64,000 nt of DNA from Castanea sativa (GCF_040712315.1 NC_134019.1:34939873-35003872); one strand, 5' to 3'; counted from the stretch's first letter, positions 47,501 to 59,171 are shown. Notes: generated by a model not told the origin, from the sequence alone. Numbers and translations: made by a program.

Positions 47501-49838
47501 TCTTAGCAGGTTCATCTCTCGGTCAGCTGACTGATGCAAGCCTTTCTTCCAACTTCTGAATAAGTGGAGGGGGTTCCAATGGTCCGAGGAATGTGTTGTA
47601 GCCTTCCAACAACTTAAGGAATATCTTTCCCGGCCACCTATTATGTCTCGACCTAAAGTGGATGAAGTCCTGTTTGCGTATCTGGCAGTGGCCGTCCATG
47701 CGGTCAGTCTGGTCCTTATAAGGGACAACAGTGGTGTGCAAAGACCGGTCTACTACGTCAGTAAAACGCTGAATGACGCCAAGGTGCGTTACTTACTTTT
47801 GGAGAAAGCATTCTTAGCCATAGTTCATGCCACGTGGAGGCTTCCTCATTACTTCCAGTCCCACACCGTTGTAGTTCTGACCCAACTGCCTCTCAAGTCA
47901 GTTTTGCGTAGCGCTGACTACTCTGGAAGGGTGGCTAAATGGGGAACTATTTTAGGAGCTTTTGACATCAAATACATGCCACGCACCTCAGTAAAAGGCC
48001 AGGTTCTTGCGGATTTGATGGCGGAGTTCGCCGAACCATTGTTGGAAGAAGCTGTAAAGGAATTACACATGGATGAAAAATCAGTGGGCATGATCACGGG
48101 TATAGGAACCCCGACTTGGGAGGTGTATGTTGATGGGGCCGTTAACCAGAAAGGGTCCGGTATCAGACTTGTCTTGGTATCCCCCGAGGGAATTATCTTT
48201 GAAAAATCTTTGAGGTTGGCGTTCTCGGCTACCAATAATGAGGCCGAGTACGAAGCAGTCCTGGTTGGCATGAACATGGTGTATAAGATGGGTGGAAAAG
48301 GAGTTCATATGCGCTCGGATTCTCAGTTAGTGGTCGGTCAGGTAATTGGGACCATGGAGGCTAGGGACCCAAGAATGCAAGAATACTTGGCCCAAGTCAA
48401 ACGTATACAATCTAGCTTCGATTCCTTTATCCTATCACACATTTCTAGAAGTGGAAATACACATGCAGACTCCTTGGCTACCTTAGCGACATCCTCGATT
48501 CAGAGTTTACCTAGGACTATCCTTGTTGAAGATTTGCTAGAGCCAGCTCTTACTACTGTTTCTGCAGTTCGGATCCACTTAATAAGGCCTGGACCTAGTT
48601 GGATTGACCATATGGTATCTTTTCTGAAAAATGACATTCTGCCCAACGACAAGTCTGAAGCGAACAAGATCCGTCGAAAGGCAACACGTTTCTGGTTGTC
48701 CGAGGATCAGAAGCTGTATAAACGATCGTTCTCGGGACTATATCTGTTATGCGTGCACCCCGAGTCAACGGAGGCACTTTTGGAAGAACTGCACGAAGGG
48801 ATTTGTGGAAGCCACACTGGAGGAAGGTCCCTAGCCCATAGGGCCCTGACTCAAGGATATTGGTGGCCCAATATGCAGAAGGAAGCTCAGGATTATGCAA
48901 GAAAGTGTGATCAGTGCCAAAGGTTCACTCCTAACATTCATCAACCTGGAGGAACCCTTAACCCTTTCTCCAGTCTGTGGCCTTTCCCTCAATGGGGATT
49001 GGACATAGTAGGACCATTTCCGAGGGCTGTAGGAAACAAAAGGTGGTTGCTTGTGGGGACCGACTACTTCACCAAATGGGTAGAGGCTGAGCCTTTGGCA
49101 AATATTAGGGATGTTGATTCCAAGAGGTTCATCTGGAAAAATATCGTCACTAGATTTGGCGTACCACATACACTCATTTCGGACAATGGGGTTCAATTTG
49201 ACAGTAGAGCTTTTAGGAAGTATTGTAGTGACATGAGCATCATAAATAGGTACTCCACTCCAGCTTATCCTCAGGGAAATGGGTAGGCCGAGGCCGTCAA
49301 CAAGGTTATAGTTAGTGGACTCAAGAAAAGACTGGACAATACGAAGGGCAGATGGGTGGAAGAATTGCCGCATGTCTTATGGACGTATCGAACTACGCCG
49401 CGTAGATCCACAGGAGAAACACCATTCTCTATGACTTATGGGACCGAGGCAGTGATTCCTTTGGAGTCTGGTTTCCCCACACTAAGGACAAGTACTTTTA
49501 GCCCAGAAAACAACAACGACCTCTTGGAGAAGGGCCTAGATCTAGTGGAGGAACGGCAAGAGACAGCTATGGTCCAAATGGCTTATTATCAGCAGAAGCT
49601 TAAACGAGGGTATGATGCTCGTGTGAAGCTTAGGCCCCTAGCGCCTGGGGATCTGGTTCTGAGAAAAGTTGTGGGTACTGCAAGAAACCCAGCTTGGGGA
49701 AAATTAGGACCGAACTGGGAAGGACCATATCGGATTATTTCTGTAGCAGGCATAGGGTCATATCGACTAGCTGATTTAGATGAAAAAGTTATACAACGTC
49801 CATGGAATGTAAACAACCTTCGAAGGTATTATTATTAA
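44508..49838 (+). pseudogene. Tat-type gag-pol, one frame with eight premature stops
   Basis: A single frame of 1777 codons from ATG at 44508 to TAA at 49836-49838, without frameshift. Internal stops lie at 44793, 45465, 45603, 46521, 46932, 47448, 47532 and 49284 (first base of each). Visible domains: gag core (FTIYNGRTEPVEHVSHFNQR, about 44980-45230), a zinc-finger-like CQYHQDVGHTTESC near 45708, protease-like DQGSGADIMY near 46118, RT with YVDDMVVKS near 47236, and a first RNase H around 47650-47960. A second RNase-H-like domain (VYVDGAVNQ) is near 48124. Integrase HTGG...CDQC lies near 48810-48920, with DIVGPFP near 49000 and SDNGVQF near 49180. It cannot be translated whole, so any mobility would need a helper. 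Confidence 0.9.
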
Positions 49839-49889
49839 TAAAATGCACTTTTGTCATCTGTGGTTTAAGTTATAAATGTATATGAACTT

Positions 49890-50520
49890 ATCAATTACAA
49901 CGCTCGTAATATCAAACAAAAACTTGGTTATGCACGGTCCTCGGACTACATACCTTGTGGAAATTGATATCTTATTATTTGTTAAACAGAACCTTAGTTA
50001 TGCCGGGTCCTCGGGCCTTCTACTTTGGGGAAATTAACATCTTAAGTTACTATTACTAAGTATCAAACAGAAACTTGGTTATGCACGGTCCTCAGACTAC
50101 ATACCTTGTGGAAATTGATATCTTATTATTTGTTAAACAGAACCTTAGTTATGCCGGGTCCTCGAGCCTTCTACTTTGGGGAAATTAACATCTTAAGTTA
50201 CTATTACTAAGTATCAAACAGAAACTTGGTTATGCACGGTCCTCGGACTACATACTTTGTGGAAATTGATATCTTATTATTTATTAAACAGAACCTTAGT
50301 TATGCCGGGTCCTCGGGCCTTCTACTTTGGGGAAATTAACATCTTAAGTTACTATTACTAAGTATCAAATAGAAACTTGGTTTTGTAAGGTCCTCCGACC
50401 ACACGCCTTGTTAAGATTAATGTTTGATTTTTTGTCGAACAGAACTGTGGTCAAATTGAGACTTAAGTTATATATCTTTAAGTGTTAGGCAGAAATTTGA
50501 TAAGGTAGGGTCCTCGGACT
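49890..50520. repeat. 151-bp tandem repeat, about four copies, in the Tat 3' region
   Basis: AACTTGGTTATGCACGGTCC starts units at 49921, 50072, 50223 and (diverged) 50374, exactly 151 bases apart. Each unit has two related halves: TATGCACGGTCCTCGGACTAC, then TATGCCGGGTCCTCGGGCC. The fourth and a partial fifth copy are more diverged. The array lies between the pol stop and the antisense gene. Confidence 0.85.
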
Positions 50521-50690
50521 GCTGAAAGTGAACTTATTCATTTCACAAGTTTTAATTGTTCCAAACTGCTGAAAGTGAACTTATTCATTTCACAAGTTTT
50601 AAGTTTTAATTGTTCCAAACTGCTGAAAGTGAACTTATTTATTTCACAAGTTTTAATTGTTCCAAACTGCTGAAAGTGGACCTATTTATC
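50519..50690. repeat. Tandem repeat of about 47-55 bp, four copies
   Basis: CTGCTGAAAGTGAACTTATT begins units near 50520, 50567, 50621 and (diverged) 50667, each followed by TTTCACAAGTTTTAATTG. One copy has an internal 8-base duplication (AAGTTTTA). Confidence 0.75.
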
Positions 50691-50868
50691 TCGTTCTTTC
50701 TGTTCGCTGTGTGCTAATGAGAACTTTATGGTAAACATAAAGATGAAAAGATGAAATAAACATAACTCAGATGAAAATCAAATAAAATTGTCTTCCATTA
50801 ATTATGTCAATATATATCATTACATGGAAAATTTCAAGTATAGAGAAAAAGAAAACCTAAGCTCGGCC

Positions 50869-53435
50869 CTAAGCTCGTGGAGGGGGGTCTTGCTGAGAAG
50901 TACTACTAGTCTCGGTGCTTTTTAGTTCCAATTCAAAGGCAGACAGGACTTTTTTCCCTTTGTCTGTTGTAGTGATTGGAGGGACGATAGGCTCCATACG
51001 TTGGCTTAGGCCCTTCTCGGCATCCCCACTCCCTTCCTTCTCTTTATTGGAACCTAAAGGTTCTGTAGGATCTGGAATGAGTTCTGGGACTATAGGAGGA
51101 AGAGCAGGAGGAGCTGCCTCAGGGGCAGGAGCTGCCTCAGGGGCAGGAGCAACAGCAGGAGCTTCTTCTATCTCCTGTATGTCAAGAGAAAGCCAAACGT
51201 TCTCGAATTTCCTCAGCTCGGAGGCTGAAGGAACCCCTGCTACGTTTAGGGCTTCCCCCCAGACCTGCTGACAGTATTCTCGGCACAAGGCCGCGAAAGC
51301 CTCTGTCAGCTGGTCTTCTGTTGCAGCTACCCTTTCTTCATAACTCGCCTGCTTGGTGGCCTCTAGAGAACGCTTGAAGGTGCCAGCTTCCTCCTTCATT
51401 TGCGCGAGCTCCTTCTCCAAGTCCGAGCGTTCCTTCTGGGCCTGGGAGAGCTCATCATTCTTTTGGTGGAGAAGCTTGCGCTGCCCTTTTACTTGAGTCC
51501 TCATAGTTTTCAGGCTGGCCTCGGCACCGTCTCTTTCTCTTTTCAGATCAGCCAGCTGAGAGGTGAGTTTCTCATTTTCTACGAGGGCCTGGCCTAAGGA
51601 CTTCTCAGTCTCCATCCGAATATCAGCCTCCATTCTGGCCTTCTTCAGAGAGTCCTCTACAAACTTCTCTGCTACAAAGACTTCTTGAACAGCCTACGAC
51701 AAAGTGTTAGAGAATTAGATATAGCAAAACACTCACTAATAATCCGATATTATGAAAAATGAAATATTCATAAAAAGTTAAACTTACAAGGGCTAATTCC
51801 CTTTTTAAAGACAGGAATAGCTGAGGTTGGCAAGGTTTCCATATCCTTGGGCAGCAGAGAGGGTGTTCCAACGAGTCGGCCAGGTGGTGGGGGTAGCCTT
51901 GTTGGACTGCCCTAATGCTGGACTGGCAAGAAATTGGTGCTCCGTCCAGTCTTAAGTCAGGAGACCAGGTAGCCGGTACTCTGCACACTTCGGCCATGTC
52001 TCTAATCTCCCCACTCTCAACTGAACTAGCCCGTCCTTTGCCCTTGTCTAGCTTCTGCTGCTGAGCTGGTTGTGGCTGTTGTCGTGGCTTCTTTTGTTTT
52101 TCGCCACCAGTCTCCTCGGCCTCCCCCTTTCTTTTCTTCTTGGGCTCCTCAACTGGAAGTTTGGGTTCGGCTGAAGGAGGGGGAGGTGGCAAAGACGGAG
52201 GAACTTGGGACCCTCCCGCTCTCTTTTGGGCAACTTTCTCGCCTCTCTTAGTTAGAAGGCCTTGAAGCTTATCCATTTCTTCCTCCTCGGAATCGTGTTC
52301 TGGATGGGCAACTACTAACCCTGCAACTCCGAAGGCCTCAGTGGGCTCTTCTTCCTCGTCAGAAAGCACGATGAACTGGTTTCCTCGGGGTCTTTCGACG
52401 TCCTCGAGCTGAAACTTGTCTATCTCGTCGTCTAATGTGTGCGAAGAGGACACTTGCTCCTCCGGGACAGCAGTTGCTTGAGAGTGCGTCGAGAGAGGGA
52501 TTGCCGCAATGGGACGTGTGTACAAAATGGTGTTGGGGTCGTCGGGGATGTCGTAGTCAGCAAGAAAGTTTGGTCTGGCTACGTTTATTCTCTTACGCCT
52601 CTTATCTCCCGCGATAATCGCGTTCTCTATCTCTTGAAAGTCCGAGGATATTGGGTTGAACCCCAGTATTAGGTGAGCCGCTCTCAGCTGTAAATCTTCA
52701 CTCACGAAAACTTCTGAGCGCAGCACGCGGTTCAGGTCAGCGACGTTGCAATGGCTCAGGCATGGGCGCAGGAGTTGTTTGTCTGAAGAAAAAGACACCC
52801 AAAAGGGCAAATGTGGTCAGATTAGTAATGCATATAACAAATTAGAGTTAGACAGTTTGTGAAAGTAAATAAACATTTAAGGATTTTTAGATGGAGTTAC
52901 GGGGTTGGGAAATTAGATCCTAAGGAGTCACACCTGGATCTCCCCATACGACTGGGCAGTGTAGGCCGTCATGCCAGTTGCCTGAGGCGATGAGGTAATC
53001 GTCCTTCATGCCTTTATTAGACTTGGGCAAACAGGAAATTAACCTAACTACACTAGACCGGGATTTAATGTAATAGCCTACGTTCCTAAGTTTGTGGCCT
53101 TCGTACATGAAGACAACGTCATGCCAAGTGAGGTTCAAGCCCATCTGCTCGTTTAGGGCGTCGACGCTTCCTAAGACCCTAAATACATTGGGGGCACACT
53201 GGTCAGGGCACAACTGGTGATTGCGAAGATATTCCCTAGTTACGCTTCTCATAGGGAGGGTCATCCCACCTTCTATGAAGGCAATCATAGGGATAATGAC
53301 CTCTCCCGTATTCCTAGAACTATCTACGGCTTCCGCCGGACAGTATCTCAAGCCTACATTGCTGGGAATCTGGTATTTGGCCCTAAAACCTTCCATCCCT
53401 GCGGCGGTGTCAACTAAACACTTAAATCTACCCAT
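50869..53435 (-). CDS. Antisense three-exon gene inside the Tat element (Transposase_28-like N-terminus, coiled coil)
   Basis: Exons 52934-53435, 51788-52782 and 50869-51693 have GT-AG borders and sum to 2322 nt, giving 773 residues with no stop. The start is MGRFKCLVD at 53435. The N-terminal part (IPMIAFIEGGMTLPMRSVTREYL, then CAPNVFRVLGSVDAL) resembles the 'putative gypsy-type transposon' domain found in plant retroelement-associated proteins. The middle is acidic and Pro-rich with a basic KKKRKGE stretch that could be a nuclear signal. The C-terminal exon is a long Glu/Lys coiled coil followed by an APAPEAAPAPE run. Extra antisense ORFs downstream of pol are known in Tat elements. The protein's function is unknown. 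Unlike gag-pol, the gene is fully open. Confidence 0.7.
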
Positions 53436-53938
53436 CTATGAGAAAGGAAAGGGAAAGTTTTAAGAAGGAAAATGGTTAGGAAGGGAGCCGAGGATAGAAT
53501 CCGAGGAGAAGGGAGTAAAAGAAAAAGTAGGAACTTATGAGTTCGTAGTTATGCGAGTTTCCACGGATTTCTTGAGAGAAAAGGCAATGATTGCTGTTTT
53601 GATATGATTAAGTTCTAAAGAAATAAATGAAGGCGCACATTTCCAAAGCGTTATGACGTGCGTAAAGCGGCCTCGAAATTGGATTCATCCCGCCAAATTT
53701 TCAGGTGGCAATATGGATCGTTGGATGTTCATCTCACCGTTGAACGTGGGAAACAAGGTGTAACTTGCGGTCATAAATGCGCGCGTTTTTGAAATTCGAA
53801 GCGCCAGACGGCATTTTCTGGGAAGTGAAACGATTTCCACATACGTGGTGAGGTATGAAACATGTAGGGGAAGTTTAGGTCGGATCAAAACTCCATTTTT
53901 CTCCTCGGATAGGGAAAAATAAAGTTTTGAGGGGCTAT

Positions 53939-54703
53939 TGTGGGGAGTGAAAGAACCTAAGTGGGTATTTGGGCCTAGGGCTTTATCAATGGGCGTTAGT
54001 TCATTCTTGACTGAAGGTCTTTAGGGCCATGGGTTGGCTCACGAGCCGAGGGCCCGAGGATTCATCCGAGGAAGAGTCACTCCTTGGACATACCAGAGAC
54101 TACTTGGAGGTTCACTAGAAAGATCAGGGCAGAGTTCTGGAAAGACTGTAGGTTACAGAGGGAGTCCAAATACCCTCTAGACATTTCGTTGTAAGAGAAA
54201 TATCTCGGGAAAAGGCTGCTGCCTCCACATTAAAGTCCCTGCACCTACCTCCCTGGCCGCATTAATGGAGAAGTGACCTCTGAACAGTGGAGTTCAGCCT
54301 TCTGGCTAGTATTTAAATATTTCAAGAAGGTGGTAGAAGAAAATTTTGGGGGACACGTGGATAAAGGGAGAAGGAAAGGAAGTATATAAGGGAAAAATGG
54401 GGTAGCAGAGAGGGGGGTTTTTTGGTTAAAAAAAAAAAGAACTGAAGAAGGACTAGAGGCTGTAACATTTATAAGAAAAAAAGAGGTGTAATATACAGAG
54501 GGTCCTCGGCCTACGTCCGAGGAGGTTCATTTTTCTCTATTTGTCCATTGTTTATAAATATTGTAATATTTTGGCCCGTTCATCAAGTTTCGAGCACCAT
54601 CGAATTAGATTGCGAACCCACACTCTACAAATTGAATTGTTTAAGGCTCATTGGGCCTGAGCCCACGTATATTTTTGGGTCCAAGTGCAATTGTGCACTT
54701 ACA
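53939..54703 (+). repeat. 3' LTR of the Tat element
   Basis: A 765-bp counterpart of 43699-44462 with about 23 substitutions and one or two single-base indels. It is followed directly by GAGAC. Confidence 0.93.
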
Positions 54704-54708
54704 GAGAC

Positions 54709-55748
54709 CATAATTTAGCATAATCTAAATGCATATGTGCATGAAATTCTTTTTTGAAGTCTTAAATCCCGTTTCTTGCTTTTTCTCAAAAAAAAAAAAA
54801 AAAAAATCCTGGTTCTTGTCTTCTACTCTACAAAAACTTATACTATATGGTCTATAAAAAAAAAAATTTACTTGAGTTGACTTTCTTTGTTATAAAGATT
54901 GTGGTGAGCAATTAATTGGCTTTTATTACGCGGCTATAGAAACTAAATTGAAGGTGATATACCGGAGATTCTCAAATCCTAATATAGTAGTACTGCTCCT
55001 TCTTCTTCTTCTTCTTTTTTATTTTTTTATTTTTATTTTTATTTTTAAGATAGAAATTCTATTTTAATCTAATCTAAGTGTATACGAATGTGAATCCCTC
55101 TTGGAGACTTGAACTGTGGCCCTTGCCCCGCACACTCCACAAACACTTATATTTATGGAGTGATCATTGCACCAAGGATGTGCGGTGGTGTGGTATTGCT
55201 CTTTTCACACTAACATTATCATGGAGGCTTAATCTAAATCATGCCTATTTTTTAGCGTTTTGAACATATAATAGACACTCACAATATTGTGCAGTGTAAT
55301 CATCCATCTAAGATTTTTGTGCTACATTGAGTCACTAACGCTTTGAGAGAGATATTGTTATTTGAGAGAGGTAGAGTATTTGAGTATGCTTATTTTGAAG
55401 GAATTTTGTTTTGCAATGCTCTAATGATAAACTAAGTCACTAATGCTTTGTTTGTTTTGAGGTAAAATATTTGCAGAGGTAAAATATTTTTTATGAGAAA
55501 AAATTAACTAAATTATTGATAATTTTTTATATATTTCCTAGTATTAAGGTATGTTTGGTTAAGTGGATTTTAGGGAGGATGGAAAAAAAAAAGAAGAGAA
55601 AATGGGAGAGAAAACATTTTTTGTGAGTGTTTGGTTGAAGGGAGGGGAGGAAAAAAAATTGGTGGGGCCTAACTGTTTTCTCCTTGGGGCCACCAAAATT
55701 TTTTTCTCTCCAAATTGTGGAAAAACTAGAGAGAACAAAAATGGACAG
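54709..55748. other. Intergenic stretch right of the Tat element
   Basis: A poly-A tract near 54788-54806, a CTT/T-rich tract near 54997-55050 and no gene. Frames at 55078-55263 and 55527-55811 have no recognisable features. Confidence 0.5.
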
Positions 55749-56029
55749 ACATGGCAAAACGGGCCAAAATTTGCTAACCCGACTTAAACCCGCCCATTTT
55801 TTCTTATTCAAAAAGGGCCAACTTGCGGCTTGCCCGTTTCTTGTGGGCCAACCCGACCACTCGTTGACCCATTTAAAATTTTATTTTTCTAAAAATATTT
55901 AGACTACATACCAAGGTGCCAGGTGTATAATCATAAATGCATAAAGTACTGCACAGACACTATTAAGCCATTTAGTAGCCACCAGTGGTAGTGGCCATGC
56001 CCCCATTCATTAAAAATATTAATTAATTG

Positions 56030-56475
56030 GAAATAAATACAAAAGGCAAAAGCATCTACAACTATACATCTGCACTATTAAACGTCTAACACAAAGATTT
56101 TTTTTGAGAAACACACACACACGCACATATATAGGAGAAAAGGGATGAGATAGGGGAATACACTCACACACCAACACCAAAACTACATGCGGCAGTTAGT
56201 GTTGCGGATCAAGTGATAAACCCCTTCTCTATATCACACCTTACCGATGTGGGACGACTCAACAACACTGAGTATCTAACACAAAGTTAAATACCAAATA
56301 GTAGAGGAAAAAAAATACAAAAGGCAAAAGCATTTACAACTACACGTCTACACTATTAACCATCTAACACTAAGTTAAATACTAAGTAGTAGAAGAAAAA
56401 ATACAAAAGGCAAAATCATTTACAATTACACGTCTACACTACTAAACGTCTAACACTAAGTTAAAAACTAAGACT
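56030..56475. repeat. Three diverged tandem units inside the hAT-like element
   Basis: A phrase AAATACAAAAGGCAAAA followed by ACACGTCTACACTA and TCTAACACTAAGTTAAA recurs near 56037, 56315 and 56399. The unit is about 85 bp; the first copy is split by the 178-bp insertion at 56097-56274. Confidence 0.65.
56097..56274 (-). mobile_element. 178-bp insertion flanked by 12-bp direct repeats
   Basis: TCTAACACAAAG occurs at 56085-56096 and 56275-56286. The insert begins with a T run on the plus strand and carries CACACACACAC and the phrase ACCGATGTGGGACGACTC. It fits a minus-oriented retroposon with its tail at the left. The surrounding tandem unit contains the same 12-mer motif, so duplication within the repeat is an alternative. 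Confidence 0.4.
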
Positions 56476-56949
56476 AAGTTACTAACACAAGTTTAACTAG
56501 CACAATACAAAACTAAAGTAAAAGAAAAAGTCCAAAAGTTCATATCATTAGTGAATTTTGAATTAAAAGTGTGTAAACTTAATATATACTTTTTGTGCTC
56601 CTTAAAATCTCTCTCTCTCTCTCAAGTTGTAAACTTGTAATTATAAGCATTATGCCTGTGAGTTATTAACATGGAAGATTTGTTATTATGAGTGTAAAGA
56701 ATTTTAGTTATGCACAAAACTATTGGAATTGGAAAGATATGGAAAGTTTTATGTTTTTTGGTTTTTGGTTTTTGGTTTTTTTTTTTTTTTTTCCTTTTAC
56801 ATGTATACTAATAACACAAATAGTCTAATAATAGTAGGTGCCCACTTAGAGGAAAAAAAAGGGTATTATGTACAATTCGTTTTTTTGATTGATTTGATTC
56901 ATTCATTCTAAAAATTTGACATTTTTTAAAGTTTTTTAAAGTTTTTTAA

Positions 56950-56990
<41 letters not shown>

Positions 56991-57161
56991 CATGTGAAAA
57001 TACAGGTCGGCCCGAACCCATCCGTCTCGCAACCCGATTGACTCAACATGTTTTCAACCTGTTTAAAATGGCCGGTATATTAACCTAGCCAGTTTAGACC
57101 GCAACCTGATTAACTCAACCTGAACCCGATATGACTAGACTGTTTGCCATGTTATGGACTA

Positions 57162-57756
57162 AAGCACCTATGTGCAACTGTGCTGTTGCTCAATGTTAAC
57201 TGGGTTTTGCTTGGTTTCTTCTTTGTTTTGTTTTGGTTTTTTTTTTTTAAGAGTTTTGTCATTTTCTGATCAACTGCTACATTTTTTTTTTCTAATATTT
57301 AATTTCCTTCATTGGTTTTTGTCTTTCTATACTTCATTCGCTTGTTCTTTTTTTTTTTTGTCATGTTCATTCGTTTTTTTTTCACATGTTTTGTTTTTTT
57401 TTTGGTTAATCCATTCTTTGTTTTTTTTTTAATTATTTTATTTTATAATTTGTTATTTTTAATCTAGCAGAGATATAAAAGAAAATTTATACAAACTACA
57501 TTTTTTATCCTTCTATTTTTCCATCAAAAACCAAATACCACTAGGAAAAATTAATTAATTAATTTTTTTATCTTACCACTTTTCTATTCTATTTATATAT
57601 ATATTTTTTTTATCTTTCTACTTTTCTACTCTTCTAACCAAACACTCCATTAAAAGTTTTTTTTAAAAAAATTATTTATTAATAAGTGCAATGTGAACTT
57701 TCACAAGTAGGACGAAAACTAGCTCAGTTGATAGTTCTAGCGAGGGCGCATCTATC

Positions 57757-57814
<58 letters not shown>

Positions 57815-58056
57815 AATATACAAGAGAGAGAAAATGTGTGTGCACCAAATGATTAGTTGGAAAAAAAAAAAAAACTAGGGAAGGAGAAGAAGACGATGAG
57901 TCAATGACGAAGAAGAAGAAAGAAAAAGAAAAAAGAAAAAAAATCCAATCTCAAGTTCCAAAGAGATAAGAGATAATACATAATAGTAGGTGGGAGTGGA
58001 GAGATGACTCTTGATTCTTGAAAATGATAAAAGGTTTTGAAGTGTGATATTAGGAG
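57162..58056. other. T-rich and microsatellite stretch
   Basis: Poly-T-rich DNA to about 57440, then a perfect (AT)n of about 52 bases at 57761-57812. A fragment with ACTAGCTCAGTTGATAG near 57718-57734 looks like the head of a tRNA-derived SINE, but no further tRNA structure follows. No gene seen. Confidence 0.5.
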
Positions 58057-58097
58057 GGCGTTTGGATTCCGCTGAAAAATGCTGCGTCTGCATTTTC

Positions 58098-58143
<46 letters not shown>

Positions 58144-58344
58144 CTTCCAGCCGCAGTTGTTGACCCAATCTTCTGTGAACAGTGCATTCGTGCATTGTTC
58201 ACGGACCCACAAATTTAACTTTTCAGTAACTTTTTCATTAAAAATGGGTCCCGCGGTACTATTTACACATTTTAAAATTATTTTGTTACAGTGTTTTCAG
58301 TTTTCAGTTTTCAATTTTCAGCAATAAGTTCTATCCAAACAGAC
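58057..58344. mobile_element. hAT-type MITE, second member of the 29857-30105 family
   Basis: The ends GGCGTTTGGATTCC and CTATCCAAACAGAC are inverted repeats. Flanks ATTAGGAG (58049-58056) and CCTAGGAG (58345-58352) agree at six of eight bases. The interior matches the first copy in inverse orientation (GAACAGTGCATTCGTGCA, AACTTTTTCATTAAAAATGG) and has a poly-T expansion of about 43. Confidence 0.75.
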
Positions 58345-59171
58345 CCTAGGAGTCAATGCACGTGGGTAGTAGGTGGGAGTGCAACTTGCTAGAAGCTTCG
58401 TGATTAACCAATCTAATCCCAAATTCCCAACATATTCATTTATTTATAAAAAAAAAAAAAACTCAAATTTGAAACTTTTAAAAAGTTAACCAATCTAATC
58501 CCTTTATTAAGATTTTTTAAAATCACTATATCAATTTCATTAATTTATATCACTTGGCTTTATAATAGCAATTAGTAAAATATTATTTTTATTAATTACT
58601 ATTGGGTGAGTAATGACTTATTATAAATTTTCTTATCATGTGAAGTGTTATTAATGTTAAGACTTAAGACTAAATAATTTGTATTATTTGACATTTAGTT
58701 GGTGTCAATATTCATAACATTTAAATATATAGCTCCACTTACTATACGATGGAGATGAAATTCGGTCAACAACAGTTCACTGACTTTTGTTCGTTTTAAA
58801 GATGCAAGTAAAAGATAGCCGGCCTAAGAGAGAGAGGGCAGAGAGGACATTGGCTAATACTTATTTTTTTTTTTTTTTTTTTCCTCAAAGACCTTGGACT
58901 TGCAATTGACATAATGCTCGCTCTTCACAAATTTCACTCCATGCTAAGAATTTTTGTCTAATAAACTCTTCGAAGTGTCTTTATTAGACTTTAGAGAAGG
59001 AAAACCTTTCCATCATCCGTCCAGACTTTCCCATCCCAACAATCTCTCACCCCCTTCAGCAAAAAAAAAAAAAAAAAACTCTCCCCAGTCCCCCCTTAAA
59101 AGAAAATCTGTAATTGTTGTACAAGTTCTACTGTTCTACTTCTACCCACAAGAAAGGGAAAATTAGCAGAC
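58345..59171 (+). promoter_or_regulatory. Upstream region of the NLR gene
   Basis: About 830 bp with no gene. A W-box core (TTGACC on the minus strand) lies at 58764-58769; WRKY factors bind such sites in defence promoters, but a single site is weak evidence. A poly-T tract lies at 58865-58882 and an A-rich tract at 59061-59079, in the probable leader. Confidence 0.35.

Larger units (their letters stand above)
43699..54703 (+). mobile_element. Ty3/Gypsy LTR retrotransposon of the Tat lineage, 11 kb, with antisense extra gene
   Basis: LTRs 43699-44462 and 53939-54703 bound the element. A perfect GAGAC target duplication lies at 43694-43698 and 54704-54708. The primer-binding site begins TTGGCGCC just after the left LTR, and a polypurine-like TTTTGAGGGGCTATT ends at the right LTR. 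Order is gag, protease, RT, RNase H, a second RNase-H-like domain, integrase; then a tandem-repeat spacer, then an antisense gene. The second RNase H domain and long 3' region point to the Tat clade. LTRs differ at roughly 23 positions of 764 (about 97% identical by eye). Confidence 0.93.
55749..57153. mobile_element. hAT-like non-autonomous element (about 1.4 kb)
   Basis: The left end ACATGGCAAAACGGGCC and the complement of the right end (AACATGGCAAACAGTC) are short inverted repeats. The flanks ATGGACAG (55741-55748) and ATGGACTA (57154-57161) agree at six of eight bases. Subterminal regions carry opposite-facing AACCCG/CGGGTT motifs. The interior has a tandem repeat, a nested insertion and a poly-T run of more than 35 (56950-56990). 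It has no transposase. Confidence 0.5.

Noticed and set aside
57172..57432. 86-codon Phe-rich plus-strand frame resembling a membrane protein
   Set aside because: Made of poly-T DNA; hydrophobicity is a by-product of TTT codons.
57718..57760. tRNA-like ACTAGCTCAGTTGATAG start
   Set aside because: No anticodon arm, T-arm or acceptor pairing follows; at most a truncated SINE head before an (AT)n tract.
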